This document shows positions 7,018 through 15,028 of a stretch of 26,350 nucleotides of DNA, in pieces; position 1 is the first letter of the stretch; each line of letters opens with the position of its first letter. Origin of the DNA: CAYSRC01 sp964446385. Lineage in GTDB: Bacteria; Bacillota; Clostridia; Oscillospirales; Ruminococcaceae. The DNA is taken from positions 1 to 26,350 of the forward strand of contig CAYUOH010000019.1 of the NCBI GenBank assembly GCA_964446385.1, written 5' to 3'. The translations under genes and the position numbers were made by a program. Under the pieces are notes generated by a model. That model did no database searches, was not told where the DNA came from, and saw only the letters and a program-made list of their open reading frames with translations.

Positions 7018-8208
7018 ATGTATTACTCACATCCGGACGAAACCGCACAGAATCTATTTATGTCCGCCTTAGGCAAGACGCCGCAGGCGGGCTTTTGCGC
7101 CTGTGGGCGTACTGAGCTTCTCGGAAATCACACCGACCACCAGAACGGAAAGGTTCTGGCATCAGCTGTGGATCTGTGTTCCGTCGCCAGTGTTTCGGGA
7201 AACAGCGACGATATAATTCGGATTCATTCAGATGGGTTCGGATACTGCGAAATCAACACCGCTGACCTTTCACCCGTACCTTGGGAGAAGGGAACCACGT
7301 CAGCGCTTGTGCGGGGCGTCGCCGCATGCTTCAAAGCAGCAGGGTATGATGTCTTCGGTTTTGACGCCGCCGTGGCATCGAATATTCCTGCAGGGAGCGG
7401 TCTTTCAAGCAGTGCCGCCTTCGAGGTACTGCTCGGAGTGATCATTAACGATTTGTTTAATGACTCAAAAGCAGACCCGTTGACCGTATCCGTGCTTGCG
7501 CAGAAAGCCGAAAATGAATATTTCGGCAAACCCTGCGGACTTATGGACCAGACCGCTTCGGCTGTGGGAGGCGTAGTCGCTATTGATTTTGCTGACAGTG
7601 AAAATCCCTCAGTGAAAAAAATCAACGTCAGCTTTTCGGATATGGGCTATGATCTTTGTTTAATTGACACGCAAAGCAGTCATGCCGACCTTACGGGAGA
7701 ATACTTTGCAATTACAGATGAGCTTGCCTCGGTTTGCACATATTTCTACAAAAAATACCTCAGGGAGGTCCCCGAGGCATTATTCTTTGATAATATCGGA
7801 GCTCTGCGCCGGGCTTGCGGCGACAGGGCGGTAATACGCGCAATGCATGTATTCGCCGAAAACGATCGGGTTTCAAAAGCTGTGGTCGCGCTTGAAAAGA
7901 GCGATATCGAAAGGTATCTTGAGCTGGTATTGAAATCCGGACAGTCGTCGTTTGAATTTCTTCAGAACGTGGTGCCGGCCGGATCGGTACTCAATCAGCC
8001 TGCGGCGCTTACACTTGCGCTGGCGCAAAAGTATTTAGACGGCCGCGGAGCCTGCCGTATTCACGGCGGAGGCTTCGGAGGTACAATTCAGGCCTTTGTC
8101 CCCCGGGATTTTACGGACCAGTTTACCACAGAGATGAACCGCGCTGCAGGTAACGACGTGTGCCGTGTTCTGGGAACCGGCTTGCCCGGAGGATGCAGGA
8201 TTTTTTAA
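7018..8208 (+). CDS. galK: Galactokinase-family GHMP kinase
   Basis: The likely reaction is ATP-dependent phosphorylation of galactose, or a related sugar, at C1, the first step of the Leloir pathway. The protein has 396 aa. The galactokinase signature is at 30-44 as GRTELLGNHTDHQNG, compared with the classical GRxNLIGEHTDYNxG. The GHMP ATP loop IPAGSGLSSSAA is at 123-134, the catalytic Asp sits in GLMDQ (Asp177), and motif 3 HGGGFGGT is near 350. The Glu-to-Asn and Tyr-to-His changes in the sugar-binding signature leave some doubt about the exact sugar. AGGTGGAGGA at the end of prmA serves as ribosome binding site. No galT or galE lies nearby. Confidence 0.88.
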   Translation: MYYSHPDETAQNLFMSALGKTPQAGFCACGRTELLGNHTDHQNGKVLASAVDLCSVASVSGNSDDIIRIHSDGFGYCEINTADLSPVPWEKGTTSALVRGVAACFKAAGYDVFGFDAAVASNIPAGSGLSSSAAFEVLLGVIINDLFNDSKADPLTVSVLAQKAENEYFGKPCGLMDQTASAVGGVVAIDFADSENPSVKKINVSFSDMGYDLCLIDTQSSHADLTGEYFAITDELASVCTYFYKKYLREVPEALFFDNIGALRRACGDRAVIRAMHVFAENDRVSKAVVALEKSDIERYLELVLKSGQSSFEFLQNVVPAGSVLNQPAALTLALAQKYLDGRGACRIHGGGFGGTIQAFVPRDFTDQFTTEMNRAAGNDVCRVLGTGLPGGCRIF

Positions 8209-8218
8209 TACCGACTAA

Positions 8219-9610
8219 TTACTTAAGTCTGGGAACATATGCGATGGTCTGGGATTTTTCTTTCATGGTATATAAAACCACATATACCGGATTGCCTTCG
8301 TCGTCAAACTGGTGTTCAACGCGGTGTGCGTCGGCAATCATCTGGATCTTCATTACATCGCCCAGCGAGTACTGGTCGTCGTTAAGTCCGCTCCATTTTC
8401 CAAGCGTGGTGTCGCTTCCGTTGCTTCCGAAAATCTTGTAGCTTCCCAAAGCGAAACGCTCGCCCATATGGTTATTTGCCTTGTCGGCAATAGCGGCGGC
8501 CCGGATTATGCCGGTAACTTCATCGGTGTAGCAGCCCTTGGCGGCGATGTTGATGTTAAGCTTGCTAAGCTGGTTTCCGTCACCGTCCTCGCGGGGGGAT
8601 TCATAGTAAACGTCGGTTTTGCCGATGATTGGCGTATACGAGGGTTCGTCGTTCAGTTTGATTTCATGGCCTGTGCTTTCATTACGAAGGTACAGGCTTT
8701 CATTGTCTTCAATATCCTGGAAAATAATCCAGTCCTCGAGAAAGAAGTAGGGATAGGCAACCTGACGGTCGATGACCGTTTCAAGACTGCCACCCTCGAG
8801 ATCGGTTGAGACATATTTATTCTCGCTGTCAGTAAAATACAGACGGCCGTCTTTCATTTGCATGAAATCGGCGACTCCTTCATAAATAACCTGTATATCC
8901 TTGCCATCGGGAAGCATGGATTTGATGCCGGTGGCGGTAACATAATAGATCCGCTCGCCGTCGGTGCAGATGTACAGGGGATATTCATCATCGAGGAGCT
9001 CGGGCTGGCCCATCTCTACATAGTCATCGAGGTAGATGACGGTCAGTCTTCCGAAATGGAACTGAGCGTTCTGGTCCAGAACGGAACCGTAAAGATATCC
9101 GTCGAAGTCAATATATGCACCCTGCAGCATATAGCTGCTCATAGAAAGGGTATCTTCTGTTTCAAGATAGGGATCAAATGTCAGCCAGGGCATAGCGTCA
9201 AGGTCGCTTGGCCCGACCGAGGCCGCCATCTCGATTTCCTTGCCGTCGTAATTGAAAACAAGATTTTCACCGTCGAGGTTTGCGCTGGCGCTGACACCGG
9301 AATAATCTATTTCGGAGCCTCCGTCCGCATTGAAATCCAGCTCGGCCTTTGTGATGTCGCCGGACCAGTCAAAACCGATACCGGTGCCGTTTTCGACAAG
9401 CACGCCTATGCCGCCGCGGTTGAACTGCAGGACCATGCCATTGTCCGCAACCCATGTGTCGTAAATGGTAACTTCGGGTTTTTCGTTCTCTTCATCGTCG
9501 TTAGCCTGGCTGTAGTCGGATTTCCCCGACGATTTTCCGCATGCGGTAAACAGCATAACTGCAGCAAGCGCCAAAGCCAGAAGTACAAGGATATATTTAC
9601 GCTTGAACAT
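8219..9610 (-). CDS. Lipoprotein with predicted beta-propeller (DUF5050-like) domain
   Basis: The protein has 463 aa. It has a lipoprotein signal peptide with lipobox LFTAC (Cys24), followed by a Ser/Asp/Glu-rich linker. Residues about 47-130 form a beta-rich domain beginning DTWVADNGMVLQF, which resembles small lipocalin-like domains. From about 165 there are repeated short units, such as DGERIYYVTATGIKSMLPDG, KDGRLYFTDSENKYVSTDLEGG and DWIIFQDIEDNESLYLRN. These are typical of DUF5050-like beta-propeller proteins of Clostridia. The role is unknown; such proteins probably act as surface binding modules. AAAGGA lies 12 nt before the ATG. Its stop is only 10 nt from the galK stop and no terminator is visible at this convergent junction. 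Confidence 0.85.
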   Translation of the reverse strand: MFKRKYILVLLALALAAVMLFTACGKSSGKSDYSQANDDEENEKPEVTIYDTWVADNGMVLQFNRGGIGVLVENGTGIGFDWSGDITKAELDFNADGGSEIDYSGVSASANLDGENLVFNYDGKEIEMAASVGPSDLDAMPWLTFDPYLETEDTLSMSSYMLQGAYIDFDGYLYGSVLDQNAQFHFGRLTVIYLDDYVEMGQPELLDDEYPLYICTDGERIYYVTATGIKSMLPDGKDIQVIYEGVADFMQMKDGRLYFTDSENKYVSTDLEGGSLETVIDRQVAYPYFFLEDWIIFQDIEDNESLYLRNESTGHEIKLNDEPSYTPIIGKTDVYYESPREDGDGNQLSKLNINIAAKGCYTDEVTGIIRAAAIADKANNHMGERFALGSYKIFGSNGSDTTLGKWSGLNDDQYSLGDVMKIQMIADAHRVEHQFDDEGNPVYVVLYTMKEKSQTIAYVPRLK

Positions 9611-9651
9611 TTGTATATTGTTTCCTTTCGAATAAGGGATATGTACTGAAT

Positions 9652-9682
9652 ATTATATACCATTTTAAGACGTTAAAATCAA
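9652..9682 (-). promoter_or_regulatory. Promoter of the minus-strand lipoprotein gene
   Basis: On the minus strand, TTGATT (9677-9682) lies 17-19 nt from the overlapping -10 candidates in TATATAAT (9652-9659). It is back to back with the promoter at 9688-9716, so the two genes share a short divergent control region. Confidence 0.5.
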
Positions 9683-9687
9683 TCAGA

Positions 9688-9716
9688 TTGAAATAACGCC
9701 GTAATATATGTAAAAT
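9688..9716 (+). promoter_or_regulatory. Promoter of the HD-domain gene
   Basis: The elements are a -35 TTGAAA (9688-9693), a 17-nt spacer and a -10 TAAAAT (9711-9716). The predicted start is near 9723, about 42 nt before the ATG. Confidence 0.6.
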
Positions 9717-9764
9717 ATAAGTTGTGTTATTATAACCAAAATATTCGCGGAGGTATAACGGAGT

Positions 9765-10337
9765 ATGAACGTACTTGAAGAAGCGCTGATTTTTGCTATC
9801 CGTGCCCATGAAGGCCAGAACCGCAAGAGAGGCAAAATTCCGTATATCCTTCATCCCGCAGAGGTTGCGTCGATTATCGCCACTATGACGTCGGACCTTG
9901 AGGTAATGGCCGCAGGGGTTCTGCACGATACAATTGAGGACTGCGGCGTGGATCCCAACGAAATCAGGGAAAGATTCGGGGCCCGCGTTGCCGCTCTGGT
10001 CATGGGCGAATCCGAGGACCGCGAATCCGCCTCCGGTCCGGAGGAGAAGACCTGGATGAAACGCAAGGAGAAATCTCTCGTTATGCTTCAGACGACTTCT
10101 GACATCAACATCAAAATACTGTGGCTTGGTGACAAGCTTTCGAATATACGTTCATTTGCCCGCCAGTACCGCGAGGAAGGCGACGCGATGTGGTCAAACT
10201 ATCACCAGAAGGACCCTAAAATACAGGAATGGTACTACAGAACCATCGCCGAAAACACAGCCGAGCTTGCAAAAACCGGTGCATACAAAGAATATTGCGC
10301 GCTTGTGGATGAAGTTTTTAAAAAGGTGGAGAAATAA
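9765..10337 (+). CDS. HD-domain protein, small alarmone hydrolase (MESH1/SpoT-HD)-like
   Basis: The protein has 190 aa and consists almost only of a RelA/SpoT-type HD metal-dependent phosphohydrolase domain. Residues 14-31 read HEGQNRKRGKIPYILHP, the characteristic opening. His30, His54/Asp55 (in LHDTIEDCG) and Asp123 (in GDKLSNIR) supply the usual metal ligands. No synthetase, TGS or ACT domain is present. Families with this layout remove the pyrophosphate of (p)ppGpp or act on related nucleotides; which one applies here cannot be read from the sequence. GGAGG lies 11 nt before the ATG. The gene appears monocistronic. Confidence 0.85.
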   Translation: MNVLEEALIFAIRAHEGQNRKRGKIPYILHPAEVASIIATMTSDLEVMAAGVLHDTIEDCGVDPNEIRERFGARVAALVMGESEDRESASGPEEKTWMKRKEKSLVMLQTTSDINIKILWLGDKLSNIRSFARQYREEGDAMWSNYHQKDPKIQEWYYRTIAENTAELAKTGAYKEYCALVDEVFKKVEK

Positions 10338-10410
10338 AAGACTTGCGCAGAATTCTATATCATGCACACTCTTGAATTCTGATTAATATGAGGTATTAAG
10401 AAATCGGCAG

Positions 10411-11868
10411 ATGAATAAAAAAACTACCAAAATATTACAGGCAGTAATTTACGCAGCCGCGATTCTATCGCTGCTTGCGATGATAGCCTTTATAGTTCTG
10501 TCAACGTCGGGCGGAACAGATGACGGCAGTTTTCTTGCCGCCCATCCTGCTATAGATTCTGTCTATTCCTTTATAAAGACCACTCCGGGCTACCTTTGCT
10601 GCATTTTTGTTCCGTTTATAATCCTGATCATCATGCTGGGCATCAACGCGTTTCTGAACGTACGCCTTGCAAGTCAGGCTGCTGAAATCGAGGCTGCTAT
10701 TCCAGCCGAAGAGGGTGAATATCCCGTCGGAGATTTTGAGAATGTCCCATTAAGACCGTACGATGCTGGTTCTCAAAAATTCCCGAAGAAAGAGGCTCAG
10801 CCCACTCCGAACGCTGATTTCAGAAATGAAGGTGCCTTTGATTTCGCTAATGGCTTCAGTTTTGGAAGCCCCACCGGGGTTGCAAAAAAATCCGTCCGGG
10901 AAAATGCCTTTGTAGTTTCATTTGAAAATTTCAAGGTAAATTCTGAAAAGCCTGAGCCTGCGCCTGTTGACGTTGTGCAGACCGGCCGTGCAATGGATGC
11001 GGAGGCTGTTAGTACTCAATCCGAAGAAGCGCAGTCTGATATCAAGTTCGAATCGGATATACCGGTTACCGAAAGTGTAAACGTAACCGACTGGCTTAAC
11101 GATACGGTTATAGTCGACAACATCGCCCCGGAAAAACCTGAGGAGTTCGTTATACCTTCTGCGGAGGGTGAACCTGTACTGCAGGAGATTGAGACCGAGT
11201 CTCAACCCGGTATTGATCCGGATGTCTGGGCTCAGCTTACTGAAGTTGTATCTGAGGAACCTGAGCCGGTTGTCGAACCGCCAGCTGAAGAACTTACCGC
11301 GGGTGAAAACATAACCGACTGGCTTAAGGAAACCGATATCCTCAGTGATACCGCTCACGCTGATGTGTCTGTTACGCCGGTAACAGAACCTCTGCCTGTC
11401 GAATCCGAACCCGTAATAACCGCTGCTGAAGAAATTCCCGTTCCTGATGATGAGGAAAACGGAGTGAAAGATGACGAGTGGACCCGGTTTGCCGACGCAG
11501 TCGACGCCGCGGTTGTTAGCGGACCGGAATTTGAGGAGACCTCAATTTCCCGACCTCTTACGGACGACAATTCCGATAAACCTGAACCTTTCTTTTTAAC
11601 TGATCTTGATGATATCATCGGAACTGACGAGAAATCCGACGGAGAAATCCGGGAACAGGCCGCTCTTCTGAGCGGAAGCGAGTTTGAGAGCCGTCTTTGG
11701 GAGAACGTGGATAACGTACTGGAGGGCGGCGACTTGATGCAGTCCGACATCTTTTCCGATGTTCCTGAGGAAGAAACCAGTGACGATCTGATTGACCCGG
11801 CGGAGGACGGCGGTCTTACCGATCCGTCTACACTGTTCGACATAATAGATAAGATTGATAATCTTTAA
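10411..11868 (+). CDS. Acidic, mostly disordered membrane protein of unknown function
   Basis: The protein has 485 aa and I do not recognise a characterised family. Two membrane helices (about 11-31 and 59-83) flank a short loop. The second, starting FIKTTPGYLCCIFVPF, resembles the last membrane segment of SipW-type (S26B) signal peptidases, but there is no catalytic domain. Residues 90-485 are very rich in Glu, Asp, Pro and Ser and likely disordered. They are punctuated by short tryptophan motifs: VTDWLND (Trp228), ITDWLKE (Trp304), PDVWAQLTEVV (Trp273), DDEWTRFADAV (Trp357) and LWENVDNVL (Trp430). The ribosome binding site is weak. The stop overlaps the next start (TAATG), so it is translationally coupled to the TasA-like gene. 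Confidence 0.8.
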   Translation: MNKKTTKILQAVIYAAAILSLLAMIAFIVLSTSGGTDDGSFLAAHPAIDSVYSFIKTTPGYLCCIFVPFIILIIMLGINAFLNVRLASQAAEIEAAIPAEEGEYPVGDFENVPLRPYDAGSQKFPKKEAQPTPNADFRNEGAFDFANGFSFGSPTGVAKKSVRENAFVVSFENFKVNSEKPEPAPVDVVQTGRAMDAEAVSTQSEEAQSDIKFESDIPVTESVNVTDWLNDTVIVDNIAPEKPEEFVIPSAEGEPVLQEIETESQPGIDPDVWAQLTEVVSEEPEPVVEPPAEELTAGENITDWLKETDILSDTAHADVSVTPVTEPLPVESEPVITAAEEIPVPDDEENGVKDDEWTRFADAVDAAVVSGPEFEETSISRPLTDDNSDKPEPFFLTDLDDIIGTDEKSDGEIREQAALLSGSEFESRLWENVDNVLEGGDLMQSDIFSDVPEEETSDDLIDPAEDGGLTDPSTLFDIIDKIDNL

Positions 11869-12938
11869 TGAACAAGATGAAAAATACCGGAAATAAAAAT
11901 AAATATCTGCGCAACGCTCTTATATATTTTATTATGATGTTGCTTTGCTGCGCTGCGCTGTTATCCTCAACATATATTCTCGTAAAGGGAAACAATGATA
12001 CGGAGCCTGGGTCGCAGGATCTTTCTGACTCTCCGGTTGAGGACAAAACATTGGCCGGCACCGATGGGAATACAGTGCCTGATACCGTAGACGGCACATA
12101 TGCCACTCTTTCCCGCGCGGAGTTTACCGACGGGGTTCCCGCTGTTATTACGGACAATCTGTATGCAAATACCGTATGGAGCCCGGGTACCGAACGTACC
12201 GAAAAACTCGCTGTGTGCAACGGTGGAAGTATGCCGCTGGCGTACGAAATTCTGCTGTACGTGATAAATGATAACGATGATTTTTCGATTGCTCCTGATT
12301 TAATACTTTCCCTTTCGGGCAGCCACAATCTTGAAACTAATCTTTCCGATGCGCACAGCACAGTTGTTGCCCGTTCCGACACAATGATTCAACCCGGCGA
12401 GGTGCGCAATTTCGATATTACCCTTTCGCTGCCCGCATCTGCGCAGCAGGGAAGTGATTCGTTTTCGCTGTGTCTTATTCTGGGAGCACTGGACGATGCG
12501 GGAAATACCGTCGTTTCCATAACCGGCGACCGCCTGGACTACGTGCCTGTAACAGTCCCCGCCAACAGCGAGATTCTGCTGGGCAGTACATCGTATACGC
12601 TTCGTCAGCAGAGCGGCACAGTACAGTCCGGTCTGAAGTTTACCGGAAAGGGCGATACCTCAATCACTCTGGACGACACTTTTGCAGACGACGGTCTTAC
12701 CGTGTATATGAAAGACTGCGGTCTTTACAATCTGAATCTTTATCTGCCTGCGGCAAGCATTTTCAATAACTGCGATTTCAGGACAGAAAACAGCATGAGT
12801 ATTACTGCAGATTTGCAGGCGCAGTTCGATGGGTGCCGTTTCGACAAAAATGTTGTGGTGAACGTCCCCAATCAGGAGGCGGGAAGTCTCCCTGAATTCA
12901 CTAACTGCGTAAATGAACCGGCTGTAGTAAAAAGATAA
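11868..12938 (+). CDS. TasA/camelysin-like surface protein with beta-helix-like C-terminus
   Basis: The protein has 356 aa. A positively charged start is followed by one hydrophobic segment (about 17-39), either a signal peptide or an anchor. Residues about 75-215 show the pattern of TasA/camelysin (SipW-dependent) proteins: a VWSPGTERTEKLAVCNGGSMPLAY-type strand pair, then IQPGEVRNFDITLSLPASA and a hydrophobic strand ending LGALDDAG. Residues 225-350 repeat short strands ending in Asn/Gly-Cys (FNNCDF, FDGCRF, FTNCV), suggesting a small right-handed beta-helix. No sip-type peptidase gene is present here. A role in an extracellular fibre or surface layer is inference from the weak family resemblance. 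The start overlaps the preceding stop, and GAT-rich sequence rather than a good ribosome binding site precedes it. Confidence 0.7.
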   Translation: MNKMKNTGNKNKYLRNALIYFIMMLLCCAALLSSTYILVKGNNDTEPGSQDLSDSPVEDKTLAGTDGNTVPDTVDGTYATLSRAEFTDGVPAVITDNLYANTVWSPGTERTEKLAVCNGGSMPLAYEILLYVINDNDDFSIAPDLILSLSGSHNLETNLSDAHSTVVARSDTMIQPGEVRNFDITLSLPASAQQGSDSFSLCLILGALDDAGNTVVSITGDRLDYVPVTVPANSEILLGSTSYTLRQQSGTVQSGLKFTGKGDTSITLDDTFADDGLTVYMKDCGLYNLNLYLPAASIFNNCDFRTENSMSITADLQAQFDGCRFDKNVVVNVPNQEAGSLPEFTNCVNEPAVVKR

Positions 12939-12958
12939 TTCAATACTTGCGATTTTAT

Positions 12959-12980
12959 CCGGGCCTTTGGGCCCGGTTTT
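12959..12980 (+). terminator. Probable terminator after the TasA-like gene
   Basis: CCGGGCC (12959-12965) pairs with GGCCCGG (12970-12976) around a 4-nt loop and is followed by only four Ts. The stem is strong but the tail is short, so leakage into the ABC operon is possible. No convincing separate promoter for the operon is visible. Confidence 0.6.
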
Positions 12981-13013
12981 CAAAATACCATTGATTATAC
13001 AGAGGACACCGAT

Positions 13014-14129
13014 ATGAAAGTAGTACTGCAAAACCTTACCAAGCGCTTTCCCAACCGAAAGAAGGGCGGGCCGGAAGTAGTTGCTGTCGACAATTTCAAT
13101 ATCGAAATACCCGACGGCAAGCTGATCGGGCTTCTGGGACCTTCCGGCTGCGGAAAGAGCACCTGCCTTAACCTGATATGCGGTCTGGAAACTCCTACCG
13201 AGGGCAGAATTTTCTTTGGTGAGGAGGATATTACCGACCTTCCTCCGGAGCGCAGGGGAGTGGGAATGGTGTTCCAGAGCTACGCGCTGTACCCCCATCT
13301 TACGGTGCTTCAGAACATAATGTTCCCTCTGCAAAATTTTAAAGGTGACAACCGTCTGAGCAAAGAGGAAATGGTAGAAAAGGCCGGCGAGGCTGCAAAG
13401 ATCGTCCATATAGACGAACTGATGAGCCGCCTACCGAGCGAGCTTTCCGGCGGTCAGCAACAGCGCGTTTCCATAGCCCGTGCTCTTGTAAAGATGCCGC
13501 GCATTCTCCTGCTTGACGAACCCTTAAGCAACCTTGACGCCAGACTGCGCCTTGCCACACGCGAGGAGCTTCGCCGCATTCAGGTTGAGACCGGGATCAC
13601 CACCGTGTTTGTTACCCATGACCAGGAAGAGGCCATGAGTATCAGCGATATGATTATCGTTATGAAAGAGGGCGTCATCAACCAGACAGGCAAACCGCAG
13701 GATGTTTACGACAGCCCGGTAAACTTGTTCGTGGCAAAATTTCTCGGGACCCCGGCTATCAATATGTTCAAAGGCAGCATAAAGGGCGGACTCCTTTATA
13801 TTGGCGACAATGCCGTGCTTGCCGCGCCCGGAGCCGGAGACAGAGACGTTTATGCCGGCATTCGCCCCGAGGGTTTTATTCCCGATGAAAACGGGCCTTT
13901 TGAGGCAAAGCTTATAAATGTTGAGGTTATGGGCCGCGATACAAGCGTGATATCCTCGCACCCTGCCTGCGAAAGCGCAAGCGTCCGCAGTATAATCAGT
14001 ACCGAGGATATGGTGGATACCTCAAAGGAAACCGTGCGTTTCTCGCTTAAACCCTACAAGACGCTAATATTCGATTCCGAAACCGAAGAACGCATTTACT
14101 GCGAACTCAGGAGGGAGGAAACCCTATGA
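13014..14129 (+). CDS. CUT1-family ABC importer ATP-binding protein (UgpC/MsmK-like)
   Basis: This is the energising ATPase of a carbohydrate importer. The protein has 371 aa. Walker A GPSGCGKST is at 42-50, the Q-loop is in MVFQSYALYPHLTV, the signature LSGGQQQR near 144, Walker B ILLLDEP near 164 and the switch histidine in VTHD near 200. A C-terminal TOBE/OB-type extension after residue 240 is typical of MalK/UgpC/MsmK proteins and can carry regulation. It is the first gene of a tight operon. Its end overlaps the next gene by 4 nt (ATGA), indicating translational coupling. Many Firmicutes use a single shared ATPase for several sugar importers; this one is instead linked to its own permeases. 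Confidence 0.96.
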   Translation: MKVVLQNLTKRFPNRKKGGPEVVAVDNFNIEIPDGKLIGLLGPSGCGKSTCLNLICGLETPTEGRIFFGEEDITDLPPERRGVGMVFQSYALYPHLTVLQNIMFPLQNFKGDNRLSKEEMVEKAGEAAKIVHIDELMSRLPSELSGGQQQRVSIARALVKMPRILLLDEPLSNLDARLRLATREELRRIQVETGITTVFVTHDQEEAMSISDMIIVMKEGVINQTGKPQDVYDSPVNLFVAKFLGTPAINMFKGSIKGGLLYIGDNAVLAAPGAGDRDVYAGIRPEGFIPDENGPFEAKLINVEVMGRDTSVISSHPACESASVRSIISTEDMVDTSKETVRFSLKPYKTLIFDSETEERIYCELRREETL

Positions 14130-15016
14130 ATTACAAAAGCCGGAAGGGATGGCTGTACCTGCTGCCCGCCATGGCGTTTCTGGGGCTTTTCATGCTGTAT
14201 CCTCTGGTGGACGTTTTGGTGTACTCCTTTGAGGAGGGCTACAACAGCGCGTCCCAGACATTTTTCGGCACAGGTCTGTACAACTTCTCATATGTTCTTC
14301 ATGACCCTTATTTTCTGCAGGCTCTAAAAAACACCTTTGTGCTCGTTATAATTACGGTACCTCTTTCCACAGGCATCGCGCTGCTGATATCCCTGGGCCT
14401 GAACAGCATAAAGGGCCTTAAAGACCTGTTCCAGACCGTATTTTTCCTGCCCTATGTTACAAATACGCTGGCGGTGGGTCTTGTTTTCATGATCCTTTTC
14501 AAAAAGACGGCATACACCGACGGCCTTGTAAACCTGATTATAAGCATGTTCGGCGGCATCGGCGTTGATTTCATCGACGGTCCCCACTGGGCCAAGATGT
14601 TCGTGCTGTGCTTCTATATAATATGGGTGGTTATGCCCTTTAAAATTCTTATTCTTACCGGTGCGCTGGCGTCGGTTAATAAGGTGTACTACAACGCCGC
14701 ACGCATAGACGGAACCTCCCGCTTCAGAATGTTCACCAGGATTACACTCCCCATGATCTCGCCGATGCTGTTCTACCTTATCATCACCGGATTTATCGGT
14801 GCATTCAAGGCATACAGCGACGCGGTGGCGCTTTTCGGCACCGACCTCAACGCGGCCGGCATGAATACCATTGTGGGATATGTTTACGACATGCTTTACG
14901 GCAACAGCGGCGGATACCCGTCCTACGCGTCGGCTGCCGCGCTGATACTGTTCATGATTGTTCTGACTGTCACGGCAATAAACCTTCTGGTCAGCAAAAA
15001 GACCGTTAAGAACTAG
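14126..15016 (+). CDS. CUT1-family ABC sugar permease (UgpA/MalF-like)
   Basis: The protein has 296 aa and is an integral membrane subunit with about six helices; the first follows a short cytoplasmic MNYKSRKGW start. The EAA loop that docks on the ATPase is at about 188-209 (YYNAARIDGTSRFRMFTRITLP). It pairs with the next gene to form the translocation pore. GGAGGGAGG at the end of the ATPase gene serves as ribosome binding site. The substrate cannot be read from the sequence; family members import di- and oligosaccharides, glycerol-3-phosphate or sugar alcohols. Confidence 0.95.
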   Translation: MNYKSRKGWLYLLPAMAFLGLFMLYPLVDVLVYSFEEGYNSASQTFFGTGLYNFSYVLHDPYFLQALKNTFVLVIITVPLSTGIALLISLGLNSIKGLKDLFQTVFFLPYVTNTLAVGLVFMILFKKTAYTDGLVNLIISMFGGIGVDFIDGPHWAKMFVLCFYIIWVVMPFKILILTGALASVNKVYYNAARIDGTSRFRMFTRITLPMISPMLFYLIITGFIGAFKAYSDAVALFGTDLNAAGMNTIVGYVYDMLYGNSGGYPSYASAAALILFMIVLTVTAINLLVSKKTVKN

Positions 15017-15028
15017 GGGGGAGCGGAT

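Noticed and set aside
8200..8225. Bidirectional terminator at the galK/lipoprotein convergent junction
   Set aside because: Only 10 nt separate the stops and no stable stem with T-tracts could be drawn.
8858..9649. 263-residue plus-strand open frame opposite the minus-strand lipoprotein
   Set aside because: It is the reverse image of a protein with a clear lipoprotein signal, ribosome binding site and promoter, and has no initiation signals of its own.
10348..10381. Inverted repeat CAGAATTC ... GAATTCTG between the HD gene and the acidic membrane protein gene
   Set aside because: The 18-nt loop and AT-rich stem without a T-tract make a terminator unlikely. Each arm contains the self-complementary GAATTC, so the repeat may be chance.
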